Origin: Kitasatospora sp. GP82
GTDB taxonomy: Bacteria > Actinomycetota > Actinomycetes > Streptomycetales > Streptomycetaceae
Length of the DNA: 64,000 nucleotides
Direction: 5' to 3'
Assembly: GCF_029892105.1 (NCBI RefSeq)
Contig: NZ_JARZAJ010000024.1
Coordinates: 34,089 to 98,088, forward strand
Position numbers and translations under genes: made by a program. This document shows positions 25,372 through 34,298 of the stretch, piece by piece (positions within the stretch are counted from its first letter, which is position 1; each line of letters opens with the position of its first letter). The notes beneath the pieces are model-generated. The model made no database searches, was not told where the DNA came from, and worked only from the letters and a program-made list of their open reading frames with translations.

Positions 25372-26325
25372 TCAGATCCCGTCGTGCGCGGCGGCCACAG
25401 CGGCAGTGGCGTGGGCAGCACCGGTGGAGGCCGAGGGATCCGCCTCTCCGGTACAGGGCGACAGATTACCGGTGATTTCCGGTGCTTTATAACGATTCTC
25501 GCGATCACCTGCAGGGCTCACGGGCTCCACGGATCTCGTGTGGTCGACGGGGACCTCGTGGTCGAAGGAGCTCAAGTCGCCTGCGAGGCCTGGGAGCTTC
25601 GCGGGGCGTGCCGGTCCTGCGGTGCGCCAGCAGTCGCCGCCGGCCGCGCGGGCGCGGGCCAGCGCGCGATCGGCCGCGCGCAACAGGACGGCTGCGTGCG
25701 CGCCGTCGCCGGGCAGCACCGCGATGCCGATGGCGGCGGTCAGGCCGTTGCCGCCGACCGGCCGGCGCGGCTCAGGTCCTGCGGGTGACCAGTCCAGCAG
25801 CTGGTGGCGCCGCACCGACCAGCACAGCCGCTCGGCGACCTGCGCCGCTCCCTCGGCCCCGGTGTCCGGCAGGACGACCAGGAACTCCTCGCCGCCGTAC
25901 CGGCCGAGCGTGTCCGAGCGGCGGATCTCCACGCTCAGGCGCTGCGCCAGGTCGCGCAGTATCGCGTTGCCCCGGCCGCGACCGTGCTCGGCGACCACCG
26001 TCTCGAAGCCCGCGATCTCCAGCATCAACAGGGCCAGCGGGCGCGGCTGCTCCCCCTCCTCGGCCCGGCGGGCCCGCTCCACCTCGCGGTCCAGGGTGAG
26101 TTGGAGGTGGCGGTAGTTCCAGACACCGGTCAACGGATCGCAGGAGGCGGTGCGTTGGAGTGTGTCCCGCTCGGCCTCGAGATCGGCGATCTGCTGCCGC
26201 AGCCCGGCCTCGCGGGCCACCGCGCTCGCGGCGGCCCGACGCAGCCTGAGCCCGGACAGCACGGCCGAGGCCAGCGCGGTGGTGCTCAGCCCGGCCAGGG
26301 CCTCGACCAGGAGCGGGGGGAACAT
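25372..26325 (-). CDS. membrane-anchored GGDEF diguanylate cyclase
   Basis: 317 aa. One N-terminal membrane helix (LLVEALAGLSTTALASAVLSGL), a coiled coil (REAGLRQQIADLEAERDTLQR), then a GGDEF domain with DPLTGVWN, RYGGEEF (about 143) and a product-inhibition site RRSD five residues before the active site. Both sites look functional, so c-di-GMP synthesis with feedback control is expected. A polar C-terminal extension of about 80 residues is unique. ATG at 26325 has GGAAGG 6 nt upstream. Signalling levels of c-di-GMP set BldD-controlled development in Streptomyces. Confidence 0.9.
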   Translation of the reverse strand: MFPPLLVEALAGLSTTALASAVLSGLRLRRAAASAVAREAGLRQQIADLEAERDTLQRTASCDPLTGVWNYRHLQLTLDREVERARRAEEGEQPRPLALLMLEIAGFETVVAEHGRGRGNAILRDLAQRLSVEIRRSDTLGRYGGEEFLVVLPDTGAEGAAQVAERLCWSVRRHQLLDWSPAGPEPRRPVGGNGLTAAIGIAVLPGDGAHAAVLLRAADRALARARAAGGDCWRTAGPARPAKLPGLAGDLSSFDHEVPVDHTRSVEPVSPAGDRENRYKAPEITGNLSPCTGEADPSASTGAAHATAAVAAAHDGI

Positions 26326-26413
26326 CCATCGCCTTCCGCATGTCAGGCTCTCAACGCGGACCGACACAGGACAGACCCGTGGTGTCGGCGGGAGCGGAAC
26401 CCAGGAGGATCCA

Positions 26414-26995
26414 TTGCACAACGAGAAGACCGAGCTCAGGTCACGGTTGCTCGCGGACCGACGTGCGCTGTCGCCCGAATGGCGCGAAAGTGCCGCCGTC
26501 GCACTCTCCGGACACGCGGTGGAGCTGGCCGGGCCGGGGCAGACCGTTGCCGCGTACGTCTCGGTCGGCGCGGAGCCCGGGACGCGGCCACTGCTGGAGG
26601 CACTGCGGGCCCGGGGTGTCCGGGTCCTGCTGCCCGTACTGCTGCCCGACAACGACCTCGACTGGGCCGAGTACGAGGGCCCGGACCGTCTCGCCCCGGC
26701 GGGGCGCGGGCTGCTGGAGCCCACCGGACGGCGACTCGGCCCCGAGGCGGTCTGCGCGGCGGCGCTGGTACTGCTGCCCGGGCTCGCCGTGGACCGGCAG
26801 GGCCTGCGGCTCGGCCGGGGCGGCGGCTCGTACGACCGGGTCCTAGCCCGTCTGACCCGTGCTCAGGCCCGGCCCCTGCTGGCCACGCTGCTGTACGACA
26901 CCGAGCTCCTCGACACGGTCCCCGCCGAGCCCCACGACCACCCGGTCCACGCGGCGGTCACCCCCTCCGCCGTCCACCACCTCAACCCGCGCTAG
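26414..26995 (+). CDS. 5-formyltetrahydrofolate cyclo-ligase
   Basis: 193 aa from TTG at 26414 with AGGAGG 5 nt upstream. Converts 5-formyl-THF to methenyl-THF with ATP. N-terminal KTELRSRLLADRRAL and the C-terminal phosphate-binding loop LRLGRGGGSYDRVLAR are diagnostic. Divergent from the GGDEF gene. Confidence 0.93.
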   Translation: MHNEKTELRSRLLADRRALSPEWRESAAVALSGHAVELAGPGQTVAAYVSVGAEPGTRPLLEALRARGVRVLLPVLLPDNDLDWAEYEGPDRLAPAGRGLLEPTGRRLGPEAVCAAALVLLPGLAVDRQGLRLGRGGGSYDRVLARLTRAQARPLLATLLYDTELLDTVPAEPHDHPVHAAVTPSAVHHLNPR

Positions 26996-27036
26996 GGCCT
27001 GTCCGGCGGGCCGTTCCGCAATCGGGAAGTTCCTGA

Positions 27037-27082
27037 GGGGCGCGAGGCCCTGCTTGATCAACTGCGTGCGCGAACAGCCCTC
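27037..27082. repeat. dispersed intergenic repeat, copy 2
   Basis: GGGGCGCGAGGCCC followed by TGCTTGATCAACTGCGTGCG; see copy 1 at 4202-4247. It lies between convergent genes here, so it is not tied to one promoter type. Confidence 0.6.
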
Positions 27083-27157
27083 TACGGAGCTGAACGGCCG
27101 ATCACGAGCCCGAGCAACGGCAAGGGGCCGGCCCAAAAACCCGGGACCAGCCCCATC

Positions 27158-27178
27158 GAGCCCCCCGCGGGGGGGCTC
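27158..27178 (+). terminator. hairpin between convergent genes
   Basis: GAGCCCCCC and GGGGGGCTC pair with a two- to three-base loop; the right arm touches the stop codon of the penicillin acylase gene. Confidence 0.55.
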
Positions 27179-29894
27179 AGCCCGCGCTCAGGACCAGCTT
27201 GTTCTTGGTCGCCTTCTCCACCGCGTCCGCCGACCAGGCCCAGGGCAGGAGTTCACCCTTGGCCCAGAGGTCGGTCTGGTCGTTGTAGTTGGGGTGGAAG
27301 GCGTGGCCCGAGGCGCCGCCGACGATGATCCAGCGGGAGGCGTCGAAGTCGCTCAGATCGACGACCATCCGCATCGAGGGGATCCAGTCCACCTTGTACC
27401 CCGCCGCCGCGTTCCATCCGGCCGCGTTCACGGCCGCGCTGCCGCCGGAGAGCTGGTACGGGCCGCGGTTGAGCAGCTTGTGGACCAGACCGGAGGCGAT
27501 GGAGGAGTTGTCCGTGCCGAGCATCTGGTCCTTGAGGGTCAGGGTGTGCAGTCGGCCCCAGTTCCAGGTGGAGATGTCCTTGCCCATCTGGGCCGTGAGG
27601 TCCTGGCGGGCGTCCTTCATGGCCTCGGCGAGCAGGTTGTCGAGTCCGTGCTGCGGCAGGTGGTTGGAGTCGATGTAGTCCCACCAGCTGCTCTTGGGGT
27701 TGGCGAGCTGCTGCCTGACCACCTCGGTCCACCGGTCGCCGCCGTCGGGCTGGGCGTGGTCGGGGTCGCGGGTGCCGCACTCGGTGACGGCCTGCGGGGT
27801 GCCGCCGAGGGCGTCGTCGGGCAGGGTGCTGTCGCGCTTCTGGCGGACCAGCAGGCAGTCCCCCTGGGCCCGGAGGTCGGCCGGGAACTTCTGGCCGAAG
27901 GCGAGGGTGAGCAGCTGGCGCCAGACGCCGTTGTAGTACGCGGCGGCGGCGGAGTCCGCGTCCTGGCGGTAGTTCCAGGTCTTGAGCAGGTCCTGGGCCT
28001 CGCGGACGTACGGGTCGTTGATCTGGATCTTGAGCAGCATCGGGACGAGCGTCTTGGCCATCACGTTGGTGTTGTCCAGCTGCATCGACTGCATGTCGTC
28101 CGGCGAGATCTTGCCGCCGTTCTTGAGCTTGCTCTCGATCAGGTCGGTGATCTCCTTGGCCCGGGTGCCGTACTCCCAGTCCTTGGTGATCAGGTACGGG
28201 TACGAGGCGTCGGCCACGGCCTGGTTGGCGGTGACGATGTAGCCGCTCTTGGGGTTGTAGCTGTAGGGCAGGGACTTGAAGGGGACGTAGTCCTTCTTCC
28301 AGCCGTAGCTGGAGTCCCAGCCGGGGGCCGGGTAGCTGCCGTCGCCCTTGAGGCGCTGCGGGATCGCGCCGGGGGCCTGGTAGCCGATGTTGCCCTGGGT
28401 GTCGGCGTAGATGAGGTTCTGCGCGGGCACGGCGAAGTTGCTGGCGGCGTCCCGGAAGTCGTTCCAGTTGGCGGCGCGGTCGAACTTGAAGATGGCGTCC
28501 ATGGTGTTGCCCGGGGTGAGGGCGGTCCACTGGAGGGCGACACCGTAGCCCTGGGCCCGGTCCGGGGCGGCGTTGCCCGCGGGGGCGTACTTGCCGACGT
28601 TCTGCTGCTCGGAGCTCTGGTCGGAGATCAGCGGGCCGCGGTTGGTGCTGCGGACGGTGATGGTGCGGTCCGCGCCCCCGGCGACCTTGATGGTCTCCTT
28701 GCGGGTCTGGAACTTCACGTCCTGGCCGTCGACCAGGTAGGTGTCGGGTCCGGTGACCTTCTCCAGGTAGAGGTCGGTGACGTCGGCGCGGAGGTTGGTG
28801 AAGCCCCAGGCGATGTTCTGGTTGTGGCCGATCACCACTCCGGGCATCCCGGCGAAGGTGAAGCCCGAGGTGTCGTACGAGCAGGTGGCGCTGACGGTCC
28901 GGCAGTGCAGGCCCATCTGGTACCAGACGGAGGGCAGGCCGGGGCCGAGGTGGGGGTCGTTGGCGAGCAACGGCTTGCCGCTGACGGTGTGGTCGCCGCT
29001 GACGACCCAGGAGTTGGAGCCGATCCCCTGGCCCTGCGGGCCGAGCAGCTGCGGCATCGCGGCCATCTTGGTGGAGATGTCGGTGAGCAGCGTGCTGGTG
29101 ACGGCCCGGGCCTGGGCGGCGGGCGTCTGCGGGCCGACACCGTCGGCGGGCTTGTAGGTGCCGTCCGTCCCGACGGTACCGGTCTTCACGATGGTGCCGT
29201 TGCGGTCGTACGGGTACGCCGGGTAGAGCTGGGCGATCTGCTCGGACGTGAAGTCCTGGGAGAGCAGCGAGCGGTCGATCTCCTCCTGCAGGTTGCCGGA
29301 GAGGTTCCAGGCCATCGCCTTGAGCCAGGCCACCGAGTCGACCGGGTCCCACTGCTCGGGCTTGTAGCTGCCGTTGACCGTACCGAGCAGGGTGTACTCC
29401 AGCGAGGCCTGCTGGCCGCCGGGGTGCCCGGCGAGCCAGGCGTTGACCCCGTCCGAGTATGCCTTGAGGTTCTTCTTGGTGTCGGCGGAGAGCTTGGTGT
29501 CGTACTCCTGCTGCGCGACCTGGCGCCAGCCCATGGTGCGCAGGAAGGTGTCGGTCTCGACCTGGCCGGAGCCGAACATCTCGGAGAGCCGGCCGGAGGT
29601 GATGTGGCGTCGGACGTCCATTTCCCAGAACCGGTCCTGGGCCTGGACGTAGCCCTGGGCGCGGAACAGGTCCTCGGGCGTGTCGGCGTAGAGCTGCGGG
29701 ATGCCGTTGGCGTCGCGCTTGACGTCGACGGGCGCGGACATGCCGGGCACGGAGACGCTGCCGGAGACGTCCGGGTAGGACGCACGGACGGCGTTGACCG
29801 CCCAGTAGCCGCCGCCGACGACGGCGGCGACGAGTAGCACAACCAGCACGAGCACGATCAGACGGGCGCGCCGGAACTTCTTCGAGCGGGGCAT
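27177..29894 (-). CDS. penicillin acylase family protein (Ntn hydrolase)
   Basis: 905 aa. N-terminal membrane helix (ARLIVLVLVVLLVAAVVGGGYWAV), alpha-chain motifs DANGIPQLYADTPEDLFRAQGYVQAQDRFWEMDVRR, a processing site and the catalytic Ser in GIGSNSWVV (about 290), then ANDPHLG and PGVVIGHNQNIAWGFTN. Family members hydrolyse amides such as penicillins or acyl-homoserine lactones after autocatalytic cleavage; the substrate here is unknown. AAGGA precedes the ATG. It should act outside the membrane. Confidence 0.93.
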   Translation of the reverse strand: MPRSKKFRRARLIVLVLVVLLVAAVVGGGYWAVNAVRASYPDVSGSVSVPGMSAPVDVKRDANGIPQLYADTPEDLFRAQGYVQAQDRFWEMDVRRHITSGRLSEMFGSGQVETDTFLRTMGWRQVAQQEYDTKLSADTKKNLKAYSDGVNAWLAGHPGGQQASLEYTLLGTVNGSYKPEQWDPVDSVAWLKAMAWNLSGNLQEEIDRSLLSQDFTSEQIAQLYPAYPYDRNGTIVKTGTVGTDGTYKPADGVGPQTPAAQARAVTSTLLTDISTKMAAMPQLLGPQGQGIGSNSWVVSGDHTVSGKPLLANDPHLGPGLPSVWYQMGLHCRTVSATCSYDTSGFTFAGMPGVVIGHNQNIAWGFTNLRADVTDLYLEKVTGPDTYLVDGQDVKFQTRKETIKVAGGADRTITVRSTNRGPLISDQSSEQQNVGKYAPAGNAAPDRAQGYGVALQWTALTPGNTMDAIFKFDRAANWNDFRDAASNFAVPAQNLIYADTQGNIGYQAPGAIPQRLKGDGSYPAPGWDSSYGWKKDYVPFKSLPYSYNPKSGYIVTANQAVADASYPYLITKDWEYGTRAKEITDLIESKLKNGGKISPDDMQSMQLDNTNVMAKTLVPMLLKIQINDPYVREAQDLLKTWNYRQDADSAAAAYYNGVWRQLLTLAFGQKFPADLRAQGDCLLVRQKRDSTLPDDALGGTPQAVTECGTRDPDHAQPDGGDRWTEVVRQQLANPKSSWWDYIDSNHLPQHGLDNLLAEAMKDARQDLTAQMGKDISTWNWGRLHTLTLKDQMLGTDNSSIASGLVHKLLNRGPYQLSGGSAAVNAAGWNAAAGYKVDWIPSMRMVVDLSDFDASRWIIVGGASGHAFHPNYNDQTDLWAKGELLPWAWSADAVEKATKNKLVLSAG

Positions 29895-30172
29895 CTGGGT
29901 CCTTGGCTGGGGTGCGTTTACGGCCGTGACAGGTCACCACATTAGGGCGACTCAGGTGGCGGACATGCACTGGGGACGTCCACGGTGGGCTGAGGTGGAC
30001 CCTATCCGGTCTCGATGGACGGAAGCCGACGATCAAAGAGCAGGTAAAATGTTAGACTGAGTAACAAGTCGTCGAACGAGCCATCAGTTCCGCCTTCACC
30101 GTGCGTTCTGCCCGCTCGTTCTGCCGTCTCACCGCCCCCGACCGCCCCATTGACGTGCCGAGGTGCCACTGC

Positions 30173-31657
30173 GTGACTGTCGACCACCTGAACCGCTTCC
30201 TGCTCGAGTTCTCCGTGATCCTTCTGGTCGCGGTGGTGGCCGTGCGAATCTCGACCCGATCAGGGCTTCCCAGCCTCCTGATCTACCTGGGTATCGGTGT
30301 CGCACTGGGCCAGAACGGCCTCGGCGTCACCTTCAACAACGCCTCGCTCACCCAGGTCCTCGGCTACGCGGCCCTGGTCGTGATCCTCGCCGAGGGTGGC
30401 CTGAAGACCAGCTGGGCGACGATAAGACCGGTCATGCCGGCCGCCTCGATGCTGGCCACCCTGGGCGTGGCGGTCAGCGTCTTCGTCACCGCCGCGGGCG
30501 CGCACTGGCTGGCCGGCTTCGACTGGCGGGTCTCGCTGCTGCTCGGCGCGATCGTCTCCTCCACCGACGCGGCGGCGGTCTTCTCGGTGCTGCGGATGGT
30601 GCCGCTGCCCTCCAGGCTGACCGGCCTGCTGGAGGCCGAGTCCGGCTTCAACGACGCCCCGGTGGTGATCCTGGTGGTCGCCTTCGCCACCACAGGGCCG
30701 CTGGACTCCTGGTACGTCCTGGTCGGCACGATCATCGCCGAGCTGGCCATCGGCGCCGCCGTCGGCCTGGCGGTCGGCAAGCTCGGCGCGTACGGGATCA
30801 AACACGTCGCGCTGCCCTCCTCCGGCCTCTACCCGATCGCCGTGATGTCGCTGGCCGTGGTGGCGTACGCGGGCGGCGCCCTGCTGCACGGCTCCGGCTT
30901 CCTGGCCGTCTACATCGCCTCGGTGATCCTCGGGAACGCCAAACTGCCGCACGGCCCGGCCGTCCGCGGCTTCGCGGACGGGCTGGCCTGGATCGGGCAG
31001 ATCGGCATGTTCGTGGTGCTCGGCCTGCTCTGCAACCCCGACACCATGGGCTCGGCGATCATCCCCGCGCTGGTGATCGGCGCGGTGCTGGTCTTCCTGG
31101 CCAGGCCCGCCTCGGTCTTCGCCGCCCTGACGCCGTTCCGGCTGCCCTGGCGCGAGCAGGCCCTGCTGAGCTGGGCCGGGCTTCGCGGCGCGGTGCCCAT
31201 CGTGCTGGCGACCATCCCGCTGGTGGCCGAGGTGCCGCAGGCGCAGGAGGTCTTCAACATCGTCTTCATCCTGGTCGTCGTCTTCACCCTGCTCCAGGGC
31301 CCGACCCTGCCGCTGGTCGCCCGCAGGCTGCGGATCTCCGAGGGCGCGATGGGCCAGGACCTGGGCATCGAGTCCGCGCCGTTGGAGCACCTGCACGGCC
31401 GGCTGCTCTCGGTCTCGCTCTCGGGGACGTCCAGGATGTCCGGCGTCGAGGTGGGCGAGCTGCGGCTGCCCGCCGGGGCGGCCGTCACCCTGGTGGTCCG
31501 CGACGGCACCAGCTTCGTCCCCGACAAGGCAACCGTGCTGCGGGCGGGCGACGAACTGCTGGTCGTCACCACCGAGGACGTCAGCGAGACTGCGGAGCGC
31601 AGGCTTCGGGCCGTCGACCGGGGCGGAAAGCTTGCCGGATGGCTGTACGGGCGCTAG
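30173..31657 (+). CDS. K+/H+ (CPA-type) antiporter with RCK_C domain
   Basis: 494 aa from a GTG with GAGGTG about 8 nt upstream. About 12-13 membrane segments of the cation/proton antiporter fold; helix motifs SSTDAAAVFSVLRM and LEAESGFNDAPVVIL carry the conserved Asp residues. The C-terminal about 80 residues (VEVGELRLPAGAAVTLVVRDG...VLRAGDELLVVTTED) form a TrkA-C regulatory domain, which may bind a nucleotide or ion. Role: ion and pH balance. Confidence 0.92.
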   Translation: MTVDHLNRFLLEFSVILLVAVVAVRISTRSGLPSLLIYLGIGVALGQNGLGVTFNNASLTQVLGYAALVVILAEGGLKTSWATIRPVMPAASMLATLGVAVSVFVTAAGAHWLAGFDWRVSLLLGAIVSSTDAAAVFSVLRMVPLPSRLTGLLEAESGFNDAPVVILVVAFATTGPLDSWYVLVGTIIAELAIGAAVGLAVGKLGAYGIKHVALPSSGLYPIAVMSLAVVAYAGGALLHGSGFLAVYIASVILGNAKLPHGPAVRGFADGLAWIGQIGMFVVLGLLCNPDTMGSAIIPALVIGAVLVFLARPASVFAALTPFRLPWREQALLSWAGLRGAVPIVLATIPLVAEVPQAQEVFNIVFILVVVFTLLQGPTLPLVARRLRISEGAMGQDLGIESAPLEHLHGRLLSVSLSGTSRMSGVEVGELRLPAGAAVTLVVRDGTSFVPDKATVLRAGDELLVVTTEDVSETAERRLRAVDRGGKLAGWLYGR

Positions 31658-31697
31658 ATTCGTATGTTTTCCGCATCGTTCACCTTGTGTGGACCAC

Positions 31698-31712
31698 GCG
31701 GACCGGGTCCGC
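31698..31712. promoter_or_regulatory. palindrome upstream of the MFS gene
   Basis: GCGGACC-G-GGTCCGC, a perfect 7-bp inverted repeat, with TACTAT (possible -10) starting 7 nt later. It could be the operator of the transporter gene. It also lies just past the antiporter gene and might be a weak terminator. Confidence 0.35.
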
Positions 31713-31951
31713 AGTGCGTACTATGGACCGACATACCTGATTTCATCACCGAAAATCCGCAACATCTGTCTGATGCAGAGTTGGCGCGACCGCTCGGCGG
31801 CCGTGGTCCCTCCTCTGTCGGCCCGCTTCCAGTTCCACCGGCCGACGTGGACCCGGTATCTACCCCGGTCAACGCACGAGAGGACGACTCTCGGCGCTGC
31901 CGGGGCCACCCCATACCCGGCCGCGCTACCAGACAGCAGGAAGGACCGACC

Positions 31952-33241
31952 GTGACGGCCCGCCGAACGGTCGCAGAGCCCACTCCTACCCGCGTCGGCT
32001 ACGGCACGCTGCTCCGCACCCCCGGAGCCTGGACCTTCCTGGTCCCCGCCTTCGCGGCCCGACTCCCCTACGCGATGCTCAGCGCGGCCGTCGTGCTGCT
32101 CATCCAGCACGAGTACAACTCGTACGGCACGGCCGGCCTGGTCGTGGCGTTCGCCGCGGCGACCCAGGCGCTGATCGGACCGCAGAGCGGCCGGCTGGCC
32201 GACCGGTCCGGCCAGGCCGTCGTGCTGATTCCCACCATCGCGGCGCACGCGGTCTCGGTGGCCGCGCTGATCGCGCTGGCGCTGAACCACGCGCCGGTCT
32301 GGACGCTCTACCTGGCAGCCGGCACCGCCGGTGCCAGCGTGCCGCAGATCGGCGCAATGGTCCGAGCCCGCTGGGTCGCCAAGTTCTCCGACTCGCCGCA
32401 GAAGCTGAACACCGCGTTCGCCTTCGAGTCCGTGACCGACGAGTTCACCTTCGCGATCGGCCCGGTGCTGGCCTCCGGCATCTCCGCCTTCGCCTCGCCC
32501 TCGGCCGCACTGATCACCGAGGCCGCGTTGACCGTGGTCGGCGGCCTCGCCTTCGCCGCGCAGCGCCGTACCGCGCCCGCGCTGCACCCGTACGTGCCCG
32601 GCACCAAGCAGGCCTCGGCGCTCTCCTCGCCCGGCGTCCGGCTGCTGGCGGGCTCCTTCCTGGGCGTCGGCTCCGTCTTCGGTGCCATGACGGTCTCGGT
32701 GACCGCCTACGCCACGGCCGAGGGCCAGTCCGGCCTCACCGGCGTGGTGTACGGGATCTTCGCAGGCGGCAGCATGCTGGCCGGTGTGCTGTACGGCATG
32801 ATCTCCTGGCGGCGCTCGGTCAAGCAGCGGATGCTCGGCAGCTACACGCTGCTGGTGCTGGGCTGCTCGACGCTCTGGGCCATGCCCAACCTGACCACGC
32901 TGGCGATCGCCGGGCTGTTCTGCGGTCTGGCCATCGCACCGACCCTGATCAGCGGCTACACGCTGGTCGAGACCCTGGTCGCGGACGGCGCCAAGACCGA
33001 GGCGTTCACCTGGCTGACCGGGGCCATCGGGCTCGGCCTGGCGGCGGGTTCCATCGTGGCCGGGCTGCTGGTGGACCAGCACGGCGCCTGGGCCGGCTTC
33101 GTGGTGCCGGTCTTCGGGGCCGGGCTCGGCCTGATCGCACTGGTGTCGCTGCGGCGGCTGCTGACCGCGCCGAGCGCACCGAGTGTCGTCGTCGCCCACG
33201 GCGCGAGCCAGGTCCAGCTGGCCGGTGTGTCCAAGGGCTGA
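31952..33241 (+). CDS. major facilitator superfamily transporter
   Basis: 429 aa from a GTG with AGGAAGGA 6 nt upstream. Twelve hydrophobic segments; loop 2-3 carries GPQSGRLADRSGQA, the MFS motif A variant. A mid-protein loop (QRRTAPALHPYVPGTKQAS) separates the two six-helix halves. Typical of actinobacterial drug or metabolite exporters. It is monocistronic with about 290 nt of upstream control region. Confidence 0.9.
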   Translation: MTARRTVAEPTPTRVGYGTLLRTPGAWTFLVPAFAARLPYAMLSAAVVLLIQHEYNSYGTAGLVVAFAAATQALIGPQSGRLADRSGQAVVLIPTIAAHAVSVAALIALALNHAPVWTLYLAAGTAGASVPQIGAMVRARWVAKFSDSPQKLNTAFAFESVTDEFTFAIGPVLASGISAFASPSAALITEAALTVVGGLAFAAQRRTAPALHPYVPGTKQASALSSPGVRLLAGSFLGVGSVFGAMTVSVTAYATAEGQSGLTGVVYGIFAGGSMLAGVLYGMISWRRSVKQRMLGSYTLLVLGCSTLWAMPNLTTLAIAGLFCGLAIAPTLISGYTLVETLVADGAKTEAFTWLTGAIGLGLAAGSIVAGLLVDQHGAWAGFVVPVFGAGLGLIALVSLRRLLTAPSAPSVVVAHGASQVQLAGVSKG

Positions 33242-33328
33242 GATTCGAAGAGCAGTGCGCCGGGTGGGGGTATCTCACACGCGGTGGCGCTGGACTGATG
33301 CAGCGGAATGCCGCATCATTGACCGTCG

Positions 33329-33355
33329 TTAGCACTCATCAGGCGAGAGTGCCAG
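33329..33355 (+). promoter_or_regulatory. CIRCE-like (HrcA) operator upstream of fmdB
   Basis: TTAGCACTC, exactly nine spacer bases, GAGTGCCAG. The consensus CIRCE is TTAGCACTC-N9-GAGTGCTAA; the left arm is perfect and the right arm differs at two of nine. TTGACC (33319) lies just upstream as a possible -35. It ends 24 nt before the GTG. Confidence 0.65.
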
Positions 33356-33379
33356 GGGGAAGTGCAGGAGGAAGAACAA

Positions 33380-33670
33380 GTGCCCACGTACCAGTACCAG
33401 TGCACCGAGTGCGGCAACGGCCTGGAGGCGGTGCAGAAGTTCACCGATGAGGCGCTGACCACGTGCCCCGACTGCCAGGGGAAGCTCCGCAAGGTCTTCT
33501 CGGCCGTGGGCGTGGTCTTCAAGGGCTCGGGTTTCTACCGCACCGACAGCCGCTCCTCGTCGAGCAGCTCGGTGAGCTCGTCCTCGACGGCGTCCTCGTC
33601 CCCGTCGCCCGCCGCGTCGGCTCCGGCCGCTTCGCCGGCTCCGGCGGCCAGCTCCAGCGCTGCGAGCTGA
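33380..33670 (+). CDS. FmdB family zinc-ribbon protein
   Basis: 96 aa from a GTG with AGGAGG 8 nt upstream. N-terminal putative regulatory zinc ribbon: PTYQYQCTECG...CPDCQGKLRKVFS, two CxxC pairs, then GVVFKGSGFYRTDSR, the family signature. The second half is Ser/Ala/Pro-rich and disordered. Function is unknown across bacteria. The CIRCE-like box suggests heat-shock control. Confidence 0.92.
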   Translation: MPTYQYQCTECGNGLEAVQKFTDEALTTCPDCQGKLRKVFSAVGVVFKGSGFYRTDSRSSSSSSVSSSSTASSSPSPAASAPAASPAPAASSSAAS

Positions 33671-33729
33671 CACGGACACTCGTTCGCACCTGTCGGCGCT
33701 CTGTTGACTCGTTGCTCTGTCGACTCGTT

Positions 33730-33768
33730 CGAAAGGCCCGGGTTCGGAAACGAACTCCGGGCCTTTCG
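33730..33768 (+). terminator. hairpin after fmdB
   Basis: CGAAAGGCCCGG (33730) and CCGGGCCTTTCG (33757) pair perfectly, with an inner TTCG-GAAA-CGAA. Confidence 0.85.
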
Positions 33769-33821
33769 CATGACCGCACCGGCCATTCGTATGACTGCAC
33801 CACTCCCATGGGTGAACGGAG

Positions 33822-33847
33822 TTATCCACAGGGCCGGTTTATCCACA
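33822..33847 (+). promoter_or_regulatory. two direct DnaA-box-like 9-mers
   Basis: TTATCCACA occurs at 33822-33830 and 33839-33847, 17 bp apart in the same orientation, each followed by GG. The strict bacterial DnaA consensus is TTATNCACA. They sit 47-70 nt upstream of the small membrane-protein ORF. Confidence 0.5.
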
Positions 33848-33893
33848 GGAATTCGCCGGGGGATTCCGTGCACTGCGGGGGCCGCGCACTCTG

Positions 33894-34223
33894 ATGCGCA
33901 TGACGACGTACCTGGAGCACCAGCCGCTGCACTCCCACTCCGGATCAATCGGCACCACCCCTGCGTCGGCCCCCTCGGCCGTACCGCCCCGGCGGACCGT
34001 CCCGGCCTTTCCCCCGATCCGGCGCGGAGGGGGCGGGCGACACCGGCTGCAACAGGCCGTCCGGCACCGACCCGGGATGCTGGCGACGGGGCTGCTGGCC
34101 GCCGCCACGGCCCTCACCGCCGGTCCGCTGCGCCCAGGTCCCCCGCCACCCGCCGCCCCCTCGGCGGCGGCCGGCCCGGCCACCACACCGCGCTGCACGG
34201 GCACGGCACCGCCCAGTGGATGA
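33894..34223 (+). CDS. short Pro-rich protein with one membrane helix, possibly a truncated SAF/RcpC-type protein
   Basis: 109 aa. Pro/Ser-rich N-terminus with RRTVPAFPPIRRGGGGRHRLQQAVRHRPGM, a helix LATGLLAAATALTAG, then a Pro/Ala-rich end. The N-terminal half resembles the start of actinobacterial CpaB/RcpC-like (SAF domain) proteins, but the SAF domain is absent and the frame stops. I read it as a truncated gene; it may still be expressed. Confidence 0.4.
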   Translation: MRMTTYLEHQPLHSHSGSIGTTPASAPSAVPPRRTVPAFPPIRRGGGGRHRLQQAVRHRPGMLATGLLAAATALTAGPLRPGPPPPAAPSAAAGPATTPRCTGTAPPSG

Positions 34224-34298
34224 GCGCGCGGGAATGCGTCAGTGCGACGGCACGGAATTCAGCCGTGACCGAACGGCTGCACTGTCGTTCAGCGCGAC

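Noticed and set aside
26859..29837. 992-codon plus-strand frame opposite the penicillin acylase gene
   Set aside because: Antisense shadow with biased Val/Gly/Leu/Asp composition; the minus-strand protein has a clear family match.
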